Assembly: GCF_000247475.1 (NCBI RefSeq)
Contig: NZ_AHZC01000310.1
Span: forward strand, 1-39,035
Length of the DNA stretch: 39,035 nt
From: Rhizobium sp. PDO1-076
GTDB lineage: Bacteria; Pseudomonadota; Alphaproteobacteria; Rhizobiales; Rhizobiaceae
Direction: 5' to 3'
The notes beneath the pieces are model-generated. The model had not been told where the DNA came from. It did not search any database and saw only the letters and a list, made by a program, of their open reading frames with translations. The translations under genes and the position numbers were made by a program. Below, piece by piece: positions 24,969 through 34,010 of this stretch; the first letter of the stretch is position 1; every line of letters begins with the position of its first letter.

Positions 24969-25810
24969 TGGCAAGGATGTCCCGAGAACTGACGCTCCGC
25001 ATCTATTCCGCCATCGTCATGATCCTGGTTGTGCTGGTTGCAACCTGGTTTGGTGGCATCGCCTTCCGCATTCTGGCTGCTGTCATCGGCCTGCTCGTCT
25101 ACTACGAGTGGTCCAAAATGACACGCCTTGCCGAACACAACATGCGGGGACATGCGTTCGGCTGGTTTTCGATGGTGCTGATTGCCCTCAACCTTGTTTT
25201 CGGCGCGGCAGATCTGAACGTGCCGCTGTTTGCCGGTCTCGTGGTGACTGCTGCGCTGCCTTCTCTTTTCGGGCGCTGGAGCTGGTGGCAGGCCGGCGGC
25301 ATCTTCTATTCCGGCTTGAGTGCGATTTCCCTGTCGGCGATCCGTGGCGAGGATACGCTGGGTCTGGTCGCCATGCTCTTCGTATTCGTCATCGTCTGGT
25401 CGACCGACATTCTCGCCTATTTCGTCGGGCGTGCCATCGGCGGCCCAAAGCTTGCTCCGCGCATCTCGCCCGGCAAGACCTGGTCCGGTGCGATTGGCGG
25501 GACCGTTGCTGGCGTGGCCGGTGGCATCGGCGTCGCACTGATGCATTTTCAGGATGTGGGAATTTGGATACCGGCGGTCGCTCTGGTACTGTCTGTTTCG
25601 AGCCAGATCGGCGACCTGTTCGAATCTTTTATCAAGCGTCGATTCGGCGTGAAGGACTCCAGCAAGCTGATTCCCGGGCACGGTGGCGTCATGGATCGTG
25701 TTGACGGCCTTGTATTTGCCTGTTTTGCAGCATTCTTTCTTGCCATAGGTTTCTCCGCAGGCGGCGGCGGCTCGGTAGTCTCTCTGGGAGCCTTCCTGTT
25801 CGGCCTCTGA
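24968..25810 (+). CDS. cdsA: phosphatidate cytidylyltransferase
   Basis: The 280-residue, polytopic inner-membrane enzyme makes CDP-diacylglycerol from phosphatidic acid and CTP, the branch point for all phospholipids. The C-terminal CDS signature is clear: GDLFESFIKRRFGVKDSSKL then GHGGVMDRVDGL, including the D-x-x-D metal site. WSTDILAYFVGRAIGGPKLAPRISPGKTWSG precedes it. The start is taken as ATG 24968, overlapping uppS. GTG 24965 and ATG 24977 are in-frame alternatives, and none of the three has a strong Shine-Dalgarno, so coupling to uppS translation is likely. Unlike in E. coli, dxr is not beside it. Confidence 0.94.
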   Translation: MARMSRELTLRIYSAIVMILVVLVATWFGGIAFRILAAVIGLLVYYEWSKMTRLAEHNMRGHAFGWFSMVLIALNLVFGAADLNVPLFAGLVVTAALPSLFGRWSWWQAGGIFYSGLSAISLSAIRGEDTLGLVAMLFVFVIVWSTDILAYFVGRAIGGPKLAPRISPGKTWSGAIGGTVAGVAGGIGVALMHFQDVGIWIPAVALVLSVSSQIGDLFESFIKRRFGVKDSSKLIPGHGGVMDRVDGLVFACFAAFFLAIGFSAGGGGSVVSLGAFLFGL

Positions 25811-25876
25811 TTATGGCAGATCGGGGCAGGGCTGACGTTTAACCTTTCGCGGCCCTTGGCCGTTTGGAAACGGATC

Positions 25877-27010
25877 ATGGATCACATCACCTCAGTCTTC
25901 GGCTTTCTCGGCGGGTATATCCTTCCCTATATCGTCATCCTCTCCCTTCTGGTCTTCATCCATGAGCTTGGGCACTATCTGGCGGGTCGCTGGTCGGGCA
26001 TTCGTGTCCTGGCATTTTCCGTCGGCTTCGGTCCGGAGTTGATCGGCTTCACCGACAAACATGGAACACGTTGGAAAATATCGGCTATTCCGCTTGGCGG
26101 CTATGTTCGGTTCTTTGGCGACGCCGATGCTGCGAGCCGGCCGGACAGCGAGGAACTGACGCAACTGACCGATGAGGAGAAGGCGCAGACGCTCGGTGGT
26201 GCCGCATTGTGGAAGCGTGCTGTCACGGTTGCCGCCGGTCCGATCGCCAACTTCATCCTCGCGATCTTCATCTTCGCCGTCATGTTCGCAACCATGGGTA
26301 AATCGGTTGCAGACCCGGTCGTTGCCGAATTGAAGCCGGGCAGCGTGGCGGAAGCGGTCGGCGTCAAGCCGGGCGATGTTCTGATCGCCCTGGATGGCCG
26401 GCGCATCGAGACCTTCGACGAAGTCGTGCGCTATATCAGCATGCGCCCGGAGCTTCCGGTCAAGGTAACCGTCCGGCGTGCCGAAAGTGAAATCGATTTC
26501 GACATGGTGCCGCGGCGCGCGGTGATCGCCGACAGCTTCGGCAACGAGATGGAAGTCGGCCAGATCGGCATTATCACCAATCAAAGTTCCGGCAACTTCC
26601 GCGTCGTCGAACTGTCACCGCTCCAGGCTGTCTGGGAGGGCTTTCGCCAGACCGGACACATCATCACGGGAACGTTCGATTATATCGGAAACATGATTGC
26701 CGGCCGCATGAATGCCGACCAGTTGGGTGGTCCGGTGCGCGTTGTTCAGGCCTCGGGTGAAATGGCGACGCTGGGCGTTATCGCTCTGTTAAATCTAGCC
26801 GCTGTTCTTTCGGTTTCCCTGGGGCTTTTGAATTTGATGCCAGTTCCGGTCCTTGACGGCGGGCATCTGGTTCTCTACGCGATTGAAGCCGTGCGAGGCA
26901 GACCAGTCGGTCCTGGTGCGCAGGAAATCGCCTTCCGTATCGGATTGGCAATGATCCTGTCGCTGATGGTTTTTGCGACCTGGAATGACATTAGCCGGTT
27001 GATCGGATAA
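25877..27010 (+). CDS. rseP: RIP metalloprotease RseP (site-2 protease)
   Basis: The 377-residue intramembrane zinc protease has HELGH at 29-33 (H29, H33, catalytic E30) and the third ligand D327 in PVPVLDGGH. A single PDZ domain spans about 145-225 (AELKPGSVAEAVGVKPGDVLIALDG), against two in E. coli RseP. It cleaves membrane-anchored regulators such as anti-sigma factors and remnant signal peptides; the local target is unknown. ATG 25877 (MDHITSVFGF) is preferred over a TTG at 25856, with GGAAACGGA just upstream. It lies 66 bases after cdsA and before bamA, the usual order. Confidence 0.95.
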   Translation: MDHITSVFGFLGGYILPYIVILSLLVFIHELGHYLAGRWSGIRVLAFSVGFGPELIGFTDKHGTRWKISAIPLGGYVRFFGDADAASRPDSEELTQLTDEEKAQTLGGAALWKRAVTVAAGPIANFILAIFIFAVMFATMGKSVADPVVAELKPGSVAEAVGVKPGDVLIALDGRRIETFDEVVRYISMRPELPVKVTVRRAESEIDFDMVPRRAVIADSFGNEMEVGQIGIITNQSSGNFRVVELSPLQAVWEGFRQTGHIITGTFDYIGNMIAGRMNADQLGGPVRVVQASGEMATLGVIALLNLAAVLSVSLGLLNLMPVPVLDGGHLVLYAIEAVRGRPVGPGAQEIAFRIGLAMILSLMVFATWNDISRLIG

Positions 27011-27061
27011 GGCCTGACTTGTATTGCGCGAAAGGATTTGTTTACGCTGTTTCAAACTCGT

Positions 27062-27079
27062 AGTGGCGATTAGGCCACT
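27062..27079 (+). other. short stem-loop in the rseP-bamA interval
   Basis: AGTGGC (27062-27067) pairs with GCCACT (27074-27079) around GATTAG. No U tract follows. A smaller GGGT/ACCC stem is at 27125-27135. The 193-base interval is AT-rich and may hold a bamA promoter, but I found no good -35/-10 pair. Confidence 0.35.
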
Positions 27080-27203
27080 GATTGAAATGAAGTAAACAGA
27101 AATTAACGTCCGCACTTGCTTGTAGGGTAAAACCCGTTAAAACCACACACGGGCCGGAGTCGGGGTACGGCTGCGGGACAATTGAAGAAGGTAAAGTATA
27201 CAC

Positions 27204-29558
27204 ATGAAGGCTGGTTCAAGATTTTTGAACGCAGTATCGGCGGTCGCGCTGTCTGCTGGTATCGTGTCTTCGGGAGCGGGTGTTGCCGTACTTGTATCGG
27301 CTGTAGCAGCCGAGGCCGCAGTGGTTCGTAGTATCGATGTGCGTGGCGCCCAGCGAGTTGGCGCCGAGGCTGTTCGCTCCAACCTGTCGATCAAGACGGG
27401 CGAGAGCTTCTCGAACGCCGACATCGATGAATCGGTCAAGCAGCTTTATGCCACCGGCTTTTTCTCGGATGTCCGTATTTCCGTATCCGGCAGCACGCTC
27501 GTTGTTACGGTCGTGGAAAACCAGCTGATCAATCAGGTCGTCTTCAACGGCAACCGCAAGATCAAGGACGACAAGCTGGTCGGCCTGGTTCAGACGCAGC
27601 CGATGGGTCCGTATAGCGACAGCCTGATTGCGGCTGACATTCAGCGTATCAAGGAAGCTTATGCCGCAATCGGTCGCAGCGACGTCGATGTGACCACGCA
27701 GGTGGTCCCGGTCGCCGAAGGCCGTGTCAATCTCGCTTTCGTGATCAACGAAGGTGAGCGCACCAAGATCAGCCAAATCAATTTTGTTGGCAACAACGCC
27801 TATTCCGATGGTCGTCTGGCTTCCGTGCTGAACACCAAGGAATCGGGCATGCTGTCCTTCCTGACCCGCAAAGACGTCTATAACGAAGACAAGCTGCGCG
27901 CGGACGAAGAAGTGCTACGCCAGTTCTACTACAACCACGGTTATGCCGACTTCCGCGTGATCTCGTCCGAGGCGACGCTGAACGAAGCTGGCAACGAATA
28001 CGTCATCAACATCACTGTTGATGAAGGTGCCCGCTACAAGTTCGGCAATGTCGCGGTGGAATCCACGGTTGACGGCATCGACGGCAAGGAACTTGAAGGT
28101 CTGCTGGAAACCAAGCCGGGCAGCACCTACAGCGCTCGCGACGTGCAGAAGTCGATGGAAGCCATCTCGCGCCGTGTTTCGGCTGCCGGTTATCCCTTCG
28201 CACGCGTCGTTCCGCGCGGTGACCGTAACTTCGAAACCAACACCATTGGCGTCACTTACCTGGTCGACCAGGGTGAGCGCGCCTATGTCGAGCGCATCGA
28301 GGTTCGTGGCAACACCCGTACCCGTGACTTCGTCATCCGTCGCGAGTTCGACATTTCCGAAGGCGATGCCTTCAACCAGGAAACCATTTCGCGCGCCAAG
28401 CGTCGCCTGGAAGCGCTCGGCTTCTTCTCGTCCGTCAACATCTCGACCCAGGCCGGCAGTGCATCTGACCGCGTCATCGTGATTGTCGACGTTCAGGATC
28501 AGCCGACCGGTTCGTTTGGTGTCGGCGCCGGTTACTCCGTCGGCGATGGCGGTCTGGTTCTGGAAGCGTCGGTGGAAGAAAAGAACTTCCTCGGTCGTGG
28601 TCAGTTCATCCGCGTGGCAGCCGGTGGCGGCTTCGATGATACGCAGACCTACAACTTCTCGTTCACAGAGCCTTATTTCCTCGGTTACCGTCTTGCCGCC
28701 GGCTTCGATCTCTTCAAGAGTTCGACCAGCAGCAATTCCAACTACGACTACGAAGAACAGGGCGGCACGATCCGCGTGACCGCGCCGATCACCGAAGATC
28801 TGGCAACCACGATCCGCTACACCTACAAGGAACTCGAATACATCAACGATGGTGCTTATGGTGCCGACGGTGTTTCGGGCGGTGGCGACGATCAGCTGGC
28901 TGCACCTTATATCGACCTGATCGATGGCAGCCCGTGGAAGCAGTCGATCCTCGGCAACACGTTTGTCTACAACACCGTGGACGACCGGCAGAACCCGCAT
29001 GATGGCCTGTTTGTCAGCGTCACGCAGGAATATGCAGGCTTGGGCGGTGATTCCGACTTCTACAAGCTCTACGGCCGTGCCCGCATGTACCACACGCTGT
29101 CGGATGAATACGACCTGGTCGGTTCGATCGCGGCGTCTGCTGGTCACGTGATGCCGACCAACGGCGATCTGAACGTCTTCGATCAGTTCAAGATCGGCGG
29201 CAAGGAAATCCGTGGCTTCGAAAACGACGGTATCGGTCCGCGCATCGGGGGTGACTCGATCGGTGGCACGACTTACTTCGCAGCGTCAGCCGAAGCGACC
29301 TTCCCGATGCCGCTCATCCCGCAGGATCTCAACTTCCGCGGCGCAGTGTTCGCAGATGCCGGTACCCTTTATGGTAACGATGTTTCGAACAGTGCAGGCG
29401 TCGTTGGTACGGATCTGACGATCCGTGCGTCGGTCGGTGCTGGTATCCTGTGGAATTCGCCTTTCGGTGCCCTGCGCCTTGACTACGCGGTTCCGGTTGC
29501 CAAGGAAGACTTCGACGAAGTGCAGGAGTTCCGCTTCAGCATGGCGAACCAGTTCTAA
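27204..29558 (+). CDS. bamA: outer membrane protein assembly factor BamA
   Basis: The 784-residue Omp85 protein is the core of the BAM complex, which folds beta-barrels into the outer membrane. It has a long signal peptide (cleavage probably after residues AEA near 37), five POTRA domains (about 40-430, each with the GNxR/F-type turns, for example FNGNRKIKDDKL and VRGNTRTRDFVIRREF), and a C-terminal 16-strand barrel. The conserved loop-6 motif RGF is at 670-672, and the chain ends in F (MANQF), the outer-membrane sorting signal. ATG 27204 has AAGAAGG upstream at longer than usual spacing. There is no skp downstream; lpxD follows after 50 bases. Confidence 0.97.
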   Translation: MKAGSRFLNAVSAVALSAGIVSSGAGVAVLVSAVAAEAAVVRSIDVRGAQRVGAEAVRSNLSIKTGESFSNADIDESVKQLYATGFFSDVRISVSGSTLVVTVVENQLINQVVFNGNRKIKDDKLVGLVQTQPMGPYSDSLIAADIQRIKEAYAAIGRSDVDVTTQVVPVAEGRVNLAFVINEGERTKISQINFVGNNAYSDGRLASVLNTKESGMLSFLTRKDVYNEDKLRADEEVLRQFYYNHGYADFRVISSEATLNEAGNEYVINITVDEGARYKFGNVAVESTVDGIDGKELEGLLETKPGSTYSARDVQKSMEAISRRVSAAGYPFARVVPRGDRNFETNTIGVTYLVDQGERAYVERIEVRGNTRTRDFVIRREFDISEGDAFNQETISRAKRRLEALGFFSSVNISTQAGSASDRVIVIVDVQDQPTGSFGVGAGYSVGDGGLVLEASVEEKNFLGRGQFIRVAAGGGFDDTQTYNFSFTEPYFLGYRLAAGFDLFKSSTSSNSNYDYEEQGGTIRVTAPITEDLATTIRYTYKELEYINDGAYGADGVSGGGDDQLAAPYIDLIDGSPWKQSILGNTFVYNTVDDRQNPHDGLFVSVTQEYAGLGGDSDFYKLYGRARMYHTLSDEYDLVGSIAASAGHVMPTNGDLNVFDQFKIGGKEIRGFENDGIGPRIGGDSIGGTTYFAASAEATFPMPLIPQDLNFRGAVFADAGTLYGNDVSNSAGVVGTDLTIRASVGAGILWNSPFGALRLDYAVPVAKEDFDEVQEFRFSMANQF

Positions 29559-29608
29559 GACTGGCGGTCCAGAACTGCTGACTGAATGACGTTCTGGAGC
29601 GTTTTCTG

Positions 29609-30673
29609 ATGGAGCATAATCATTTCTTTCCGCCCCATGCCGGGGTGACGCTTGCAATGCTTGCGGCACACACGGGGGCGGAGTTGCAGAATGCAGAGGC
29701 TGGCGAACGGATCGTTGGATCCGTTTCGCCGGTATCTCGTGCCAAGGCGGGCGATGTTTGTTACATCCTGTCACGCCGTAGCAAGGAAGAGTTGAAGACC
29801 TGCGAGGCTTCGGCGATCTTCTGCGACAAGGCGCTGCTTTCGCTGATCCCCGATCATATTCCCGTTCTTCTGACCAAAGCTCCGGCCATGGCATTTGCAT
29901 TGGCAGGCGCGCTGTTTCATCCGTCGGCAATGCGTCCGACGCGCATGAGCAGCGAAACGTTGACGATTTCGCCAGCCGCTTTTGTGGACCCGACCGCGCG
30001 CCTTGAGGCGGGCGTCGAAGTTGAGCCGATGGCTGTCATTGGCGCCGATGTCGAGATTGGTGAGGGCACCCGCATTGGTCCTGGTGTCGTCATTGGCCCT
30101 GGCGTCCGCATCGGTCGCGATTGTACCATTGCAGCCGGCGCCACCGTTCAGGTCGCCCTGATCGGCAACAATGTCATCATCCACAATGGTGCGCGGATCG
30201 GCCAGGACGGCTTCGGTTATGCGCCGGGACCGCGCGGCATGATCAAGATCGTCCAGGTTGGGCGCGTGATTATCCAGGATCATGTCGAGATCGGCGCCAA
30301 TACGACGATCGATCGTGGGACGATGGATGACACGGTGATCGGTGAAGGCACCAAGATCGACAATCTGGTCCAGATTGGTCACAACGTTCGCATCGGCCGT
30401 CACTGCGGTATCGTCAGCCAGGTCGGCATTGCCGGCAGCACGCGCATCGGCGACGGCGTGATGATTGGCGGCGCCTGTGGCGTCAACGGACATATCACGA
30501 TCGGTGACGGTGCCCAGATCGCGGCGATGAGCGGTGTTCTGTCGGATGTCCCGCCCGGTGAGCGTTATGGCGGTGTTCCGGCCCGCCCAATGAAGGATTA
30601 TCTGCGCGAGGTGGCCGATACGCTGAGCCGCTACGACGCCCGCGCCAAGGAAAAAGGAACCAGCAATGACTGA
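29609..30673 (+). CDS. lpxD: UDP-3-O-(3-hydroxymyristoyl)glucosamine N-acyltransferase
   Basis: The 354-residue enzyme adds the second hydroxyacyl chain in lipid A synthesis. It has the N-terminal uridine-binding domain (about 1-115, with [14 protein letters not shown]) and a left-handed beta-helix of hexapeptide repeats (about 120-320). The general-base histidine is H258 in [10 protein letters not shown], equal to E. coli H239, and [15 protein letters not shown] is a family mark. ATG 29609 has TGGAGCG upstream. Its end overlaps the fabZ start by eight bases, the first of a chain of overlaps through lpxB. Confidence 0.97.
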   Translation: MEHNHFFPPHAGVTLAMLAAHTGAELQNAEAGERIVGSVSPVSRAKAGDVCYILSRRSKEELKTCEASAIFCDKALLSLIPDHIPVLLTKAPAMAFALAGALFHPSAMRPTRMSSETLTISPAAFVDPTARLEAGVEVEPMAVIGADVEIGEGTRIGPGVVIGPGVRIGRDCTIAAGATVQVALIGNNVIIHNGARIGQDGFGYAPGPRGMIKIVQVGRVIIQDHVEIGANTTIDRGTMDDTVIGEGTKIDNLVQIGHNVRIGRHCGIVSQVGIAGSTRIGDGVMIGGACGVNGHITIGDGAQIAAMSGVLSDVPPGERYGGVPARPMKDYLREVADTLSRYDARAKEKGTSND

Positions 30674-31133
30674 CATCGCGACCAGCGAATTGGGATCGGC
30701 TGATATCCTCGAGATCATGAAGCTTCTGCCCCACCGCTATCCGTTCCTGCTGGTGGACAAGATCATCGAGATCAACGGTGATGATTCCGCCATCGGGATC
30801 AAGAACGTGACCGCGAACGAGCCGCATTTCACCGGCCACTTCCCGGATTCGCCGATCATGCCCGGTGTTCTGCTGGTTGAAGGCATGGCCCAGACCGCTG
30901 GTGCCATTTGCGCGCGCAAGCAGGGAGAGGGCGGCAACCTCGTCTATTTCATGACCATCGACAATGCCCGATTCCGCAGACCCGTTGTTCCTGGTGACCG
31001 CGTTGAGTTCCATGTCGTCAAGCAGAAGCAGCGTGGCAATATCTGGAAATTCCACTGTGAAGCCAAGGTTGATGGCGCCCTTGCAGCGGAAGCCGATATC
31101 GGCGCGATGATCATGCGCAAGGATGTGAAATGA
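30666..31133 (+). CDS. fabZ: 3-hydroxyacyl-[acyl-carrier-protein] dehydratase FabZ
   Basis: The 155-residue hot-dog-fold enzyme dehydrates 3-hydroxyacyl-ACP in fatty acid elongation and competes with LpxA and LpxD for hydroxyacyl-ACP. Motifs: [14 protein letters not shown] at 20-33, catalytic H58 in FTGHFP, and E72 in [11 protein letters not shown]. The start overlaps lpxD by eight bases, and the stop overlaps the lpxA ATG by four (ATGA). Placement among lpx genes is conserved and is thought to balance membrane phospholipid with lipid A synthesis. Confidence 0.97.
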   Translation: MTDIATSELGSADILEIMKLLPHRYPFLLVDKIIEINGDDSAIGIKNVTANEPHFTGHFPDSPIMPGVLLVEGMAQTAGAICARKQGEGGNLVYFMTIDNARFRRPVVPGDRVEFHVVKQKQRGNIWKFHCEAKVDGALAAEADIGAMIMRKDVK

Positions 31134-31945
31134 GCCACATTGCAGCAAGTGCCGTGATTCACCCGATGGCCGTCGTCGAAAACGGCGCCCGGATCGGTGA
31201 AAATGTGCGCATTGGGCCTTTCTGCTATGTCGGTCCGAACGTCATCCTCGGCGATGGCTGTGAACTGCAATCGAACGCTGTGGTCAACGGTCGAACGACG
31301 ATCGGGAAAAATGCACGGATCTTTTCCTGCGCGGTGATTGGTGGCGAGCCACAGAGCATTCATCACACGGGCGGGGAAACCACGCTCAGTATCGGTGACA
31401 ACTGCACCATGCGCGAAGGCGTGACGATGAATGCCGGCACGGTCGATGGCGGCGGCAAGACGGTGGTTGGCAGCAACAACCTGTTTCTGGCCAATTCGCA
31501 TGTTGCGCATGACTGTATACTTGGTGATCACATCATCATGTCCAACAATGTCATGCTTGCCGGTCATGTGAAGATTGAGGATCGCGTCATTCTCGGCGGT
31601 GGGGCCGCCGTCCACCAGTTTACCCGCATTGGCCGCCAGGCCTTTATCGGCGGACTGTCGGCGGTTGCCTACGACGTCATTCCTTATGGCATGCTGAATG
31701 GCAATCCGGGCATCCTTGGTGGACTGAACGTTGTCGGCATGACCCGGGCAGGCATCGAACGGGCGACAATTCACGTCGTGCGCCGTGCCTTCAAGCAGAT
31801 TTTCGAAGGCGAGGGCTCTGCGCGCAAGAATGCCGAGGCAATCCGCGACGAGTATCTCGATTGCCCGCAGGCGATTGAAATTCTCGACTTTATCGCGGCG
31901 GAAAGCGACCGGGCATTGTCGTCCCCGTTCCGCGGCAAGAGCTGA
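31130..31945 (+). CDS. lpxA: UDP-N-acetylglucosamine acyltransferase
   Basis: The 271-residue beta-helix enzyme carries out the first step of lipid A synthesis, moving a 3-hydroxyacyl chain from ACP to UDP-GlcNAc. Hexapeptide repeats run from about residue 5 to 185. Catalytic H127 and supporting H124 lie in NSHVAHDCI, matching E. coli H125 and H122, and [15 protein letters not shown] is typical. The C-terminal helical domain begins near [13 protein letters not shown]. It overlaps fabZ by four bases and is followed by lpxI after three bases. Confidence 0.97.
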   Translation: MSHIAASAVIHPMAVVENGARIGENVRIGPFCYVGPNVILGDGCELQSNAVVNGRTTIGKNARIFSCAVIGGEPQSIHHTGGETTLSIGDNCTMREGVTMNAGTVDGGGKTVVGSNNLFLANSHVAHDCILGDHIIMSNNVMLAGHVKIEDRVILGGGAAVHQFTRIGRQAFIGGLSAVAYDVIPYGMLNGNPGILGGLNVVGMTRAGIERATIHVVRRAFKQIFEGEGSARKNAEAIRDEYLDCPQAIEILDFIAAESDRALSSPFRGKS

Positions 31946-31948
31946 GGC

Positions 31949-32824
31949 ATGGCACTGGCCGGGGCAACCGAAGGCCGTCTGGCGATCATTGCGGGCAGCG
32001 GCAAGCTGCCGCTCTTTCTTGCTGAAGCGGCGCGCGAGGCTGGCGAAAATCCCTTTATTCTGCGGCTCAAGAACGAAGCTGATCCCATCTGGGACGATTT
32101 CGATTCGGCAGTTGTCGGTGTGGGCGACATGTCAGGATTGTCGGCTCTCTTCCAGAAACACAAGATCAGCCGCGTCGTGATGTCCGGAGCTGTGAAAAAG
32201 CGTCCGTCGCTTGGCGAAATCCATGTGAACTGGAAATCGATCCTGAAATTGCCGATGGCGCTCAGGACGCTGCTCGCCGGTGGCGATGATGCGGTGCTGA
32301 AGATGGTTATCTCGCTGATCGAGGCACAAGGTTGCCACGTCATCGGTGCGCACGAGATCTTGCCCGACCTTCTGGCAACGACCGGGCCGATCGGCGGCAT
32401 CGTACCTTCCAGCGATGACTGGCGCGACATCGAACGCGCAGCGGATGCCGCAGAGACGCTGGGCCGGCTCGATGTCGGCCAGGGTGCGGTCTGTGTCGGT
32501 GGACGGATCGTTGCGCTCGAAGGCGTTGAAGGCACGGATGCCATGCTGGCCCGCGTCGCGCGTTTGCGCGGCGAGGGGCGCATCTCGCAACGCCGCAAGG
32601 GTGTGTTGGTCAAGCTGTGCAAACCGCAGCAGGACATACGCGCGGATCTGCCGGCCGTCGGTATATCGACGGTGGAGAATGCCCGCGCTGCCGGCCTTGC
32701 CGGCATTGCGGTCGAGGCCGGCAGGGCTCTGGTCATCGAACGCGAGGCCATGGTCGCCGCAGCCAATGCGGCTGGCATGTTTGTCATTGGTATCGATCGG
32801 GGTCTCAAGGGAGCAGGAGAATGA
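31949..32824 (+). CDS. lpxI: UDP-2,3-diacylglucosamine pyrophosphatase LpxI
   Basis: This 291-residue protein (DUF1009 family) performs the step done by LpxH in E. coli: it hydrolyses UDP-2,3-diacylglucosamine to lipid X and UMP. Family marks are LAIIAGSGKLP near the N terminus, VVMSGAVKKRPSL, AGGDDAVLK at 110-118, and EGVEGTDAML with D197, which aligns with the essential Asp of the Caulobacter enzyme. Many alphaproteobacteria use LpxI. It sits between lpxA and lpxB and its TGA lies within the lpxB start region, as expected of one translational unit. Confidence 0.94.
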   Translation: MALAGATEGRLAIIAGSGKLPLFLAEAAREAGENPFILRLKNEADPIWDDFDSAVVGVGDMSGLSALFQKHKISRVVMSGAVKKRPSLGEIHVNWKSILKLPMALRTLLAGGDDAVLKMVISLIEAQGCHVIGAHEILPDLLATTGPIGGIVPSSDDWRDIERAADAAETLGRLDVGQGAVCVGGRIVALEGVEGTDAMLARVARLRGEGRISQRRKGVLVKLCKPQQDIRADLPAVGISTVENARAAGLAGIAVEAGRALVIEREAMVAAANAAGMFVIGIDRGLKGAGE

Positions 32825-32829
32825 CACCC

Positions 32830-33996
32830 ATGCCCTTGAAGGTCGCTGTGATTGCGGGGGAGGTTTCCGGGGATCTGCTCGGCGGTGACCTGATCGCGGC
32901 GCTCAAGGCGCGCCACGCGGGACCGATCGAATTGATCGGCGTCGGTGGCGAGGCGCTGGAGGCCGAGGGCCTGAAATCGCTGTTCGATTTTTCCGAACTG
33001 TCGATCATGGGCATCACGCAGGTGCTGGCCAAGCTGCCGCGATTGATCGGCCTGATTTCGAAGACCGCGGATGCCATTGTGGCAGCACAACCCGATATGC
33101 TGCTGATCATCGACAGCCCGGATTTTACCCATCGGGTGGCCAAGAAGGTGCGGCAAAAGCTTCCCGACCTGCCGGTGGTCAACTATGTCTGCCCAAGCGT
33201 CTGGGCGTGGAAGGAATATCGCGCCACGGCGATGCTGGCTTTTGTCGATGCCGTGCTCGCGGTGCTGCCGTTCGAGCCGGAGGTCATGCGTCGCCTCGGC
33301 GGTCCACCCACCCATTTCGTTGGCCATCGGCTGAGCAGCCATCCGGACATCGTCAAGGTGCGCAACGCCCGCAAGCTCAAGCGGCCAACCGCCAAGGGCG
33401 ATCGGCATACGATCCTGCTCCTTCCCGGATCGCGCGGCAGCGAAATTGCCAGCATGCTGCCGGTCTTCGGCGAGGCGATGCAGGAATTCACTCGTCGCAA
33501 CGGGCCGACCCGGTTTCTCCTGCCCACCGTCGCCCGTCAGGAGGCGCGGGTGCGCGACATGGTGGCGGGCTGGAGCATCAAGCCGGAGATCCTGATCGGC
33601 GATACCGCCAAATGGCAGGCCTTTGCCGAGGCGGATGCCGCGATTGCCACGTCTGGCACGGTGATCCTCGAACTGGCTCTCGCCTATGTGCCTGTCATGT
33701 CGACCTACAAGACCGACTGGATCATCAAGATGATCAGCCACCGGATCAAGACTTGGACGGGTGCGCTTCCCAATCTGATCGCCGATTATGCCATCGTGCC
33801 GGAATATCTGAACGAAGTCGTGCGTCCGGCCAGCATGGTGCGCTGGGCCGAGCGCCTGTCCGCCGATACGCTGCAGCGCGCAGCGATGCTTGCAGGCTAT
33901 GACGAGGTTTGGGCTCGCCTGAGCACCGAAATACCGGCCGGTGAGGCCGGTGCTGAAATCCTGATGCGACTGTTGCAGCAGAAAGGCCGGTCGTAA
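32830..33996 (+). CDS. lpxB: lipid-A-disaccharide synthase
   Basis: The 388-residue GT19 enzyme joins lipid X to UDP-2,3-diacylglucosamine to form the lipid A disaccharide. Motifs are VAVIAGEVSGDLLGGDLI at the N terminus, MGITQVLAKLP, IDSPDFTHRVAKKVR, YVCPSVWAWK, LLLPGSRGSEI, and TSGTVILELAL for UDP binding. Two starts are possible: ATG 32821 overlaps the lpxI stop but leaves one base after AGGAG (32815-32819), whereas ATG 32830 leaves ten, so the latter is chosen. A perfect hairpin spans the stop codon. Confidence 0.95.
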   Translation: MPLKVAVIAGEVSGDLLGGDLIAALKARHAGPIELIGVGGEALEAEGLKSLFDFSELSIMGITQVLAKLPRLIGLISKTADAIVAAQPDMLLIIDSPDFTHRVAKKVRQKLPDLPVVNYVCPSVWAWKEYRATAMLAFVDAVLAVLPFEPEVMRRLGGPPTHFVGHRLSSHPDIVKVRNARKLKRPTAKGDRHTILLLPGSRGSEIASMLPVFGEAMQEFTRRNGPTRFLLPTVARQEARVRDMVAGWSIKPEILIGDTAKWQAFAEADAAIATSGTVILELALAYVPVMSTYKTDWIIKMISHRIKTWTGALPNLIADYAIVPEYLNEVVRPASMVRWAERLSADTLQRAAMLAGYDEVWARLSTEIPAGEAGAEILMRLLQQKGRS

Positions 33997-34002
33997 CCGG
34001 CC
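33985..34002. terminator. hairpin over the lpxB stop codon
   Basis: GGCCGGT (33985-33991) pairs perfectly with ACCGGCC (33996-34002) around CGTA; the lpxB TAA is inside it (33994-33996). On the minus strand TTTC follows. It lies between the convergent lpxB and cobW-type genes and may end either transcript. Confidence 0.48.
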
Positions 34003-34010
34003 AGTCTCGC

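Noticed and set aside
20771..24974. Long minus-strand frames (795 and 720 codons) opposite rpsB, tsf, pyrH, frr and uppS
   Set aside because: Each spans several real genes and their intergenic regions, with low-complexity His/Asp/Arg-rich translations and no family similarity.
27117..27150. bamA promoter from TTGCTT near 27117
   Set aside because: No acceptable -10 at 16-18 bases; the GGGT/ACCC stem there is small and its role unclear.
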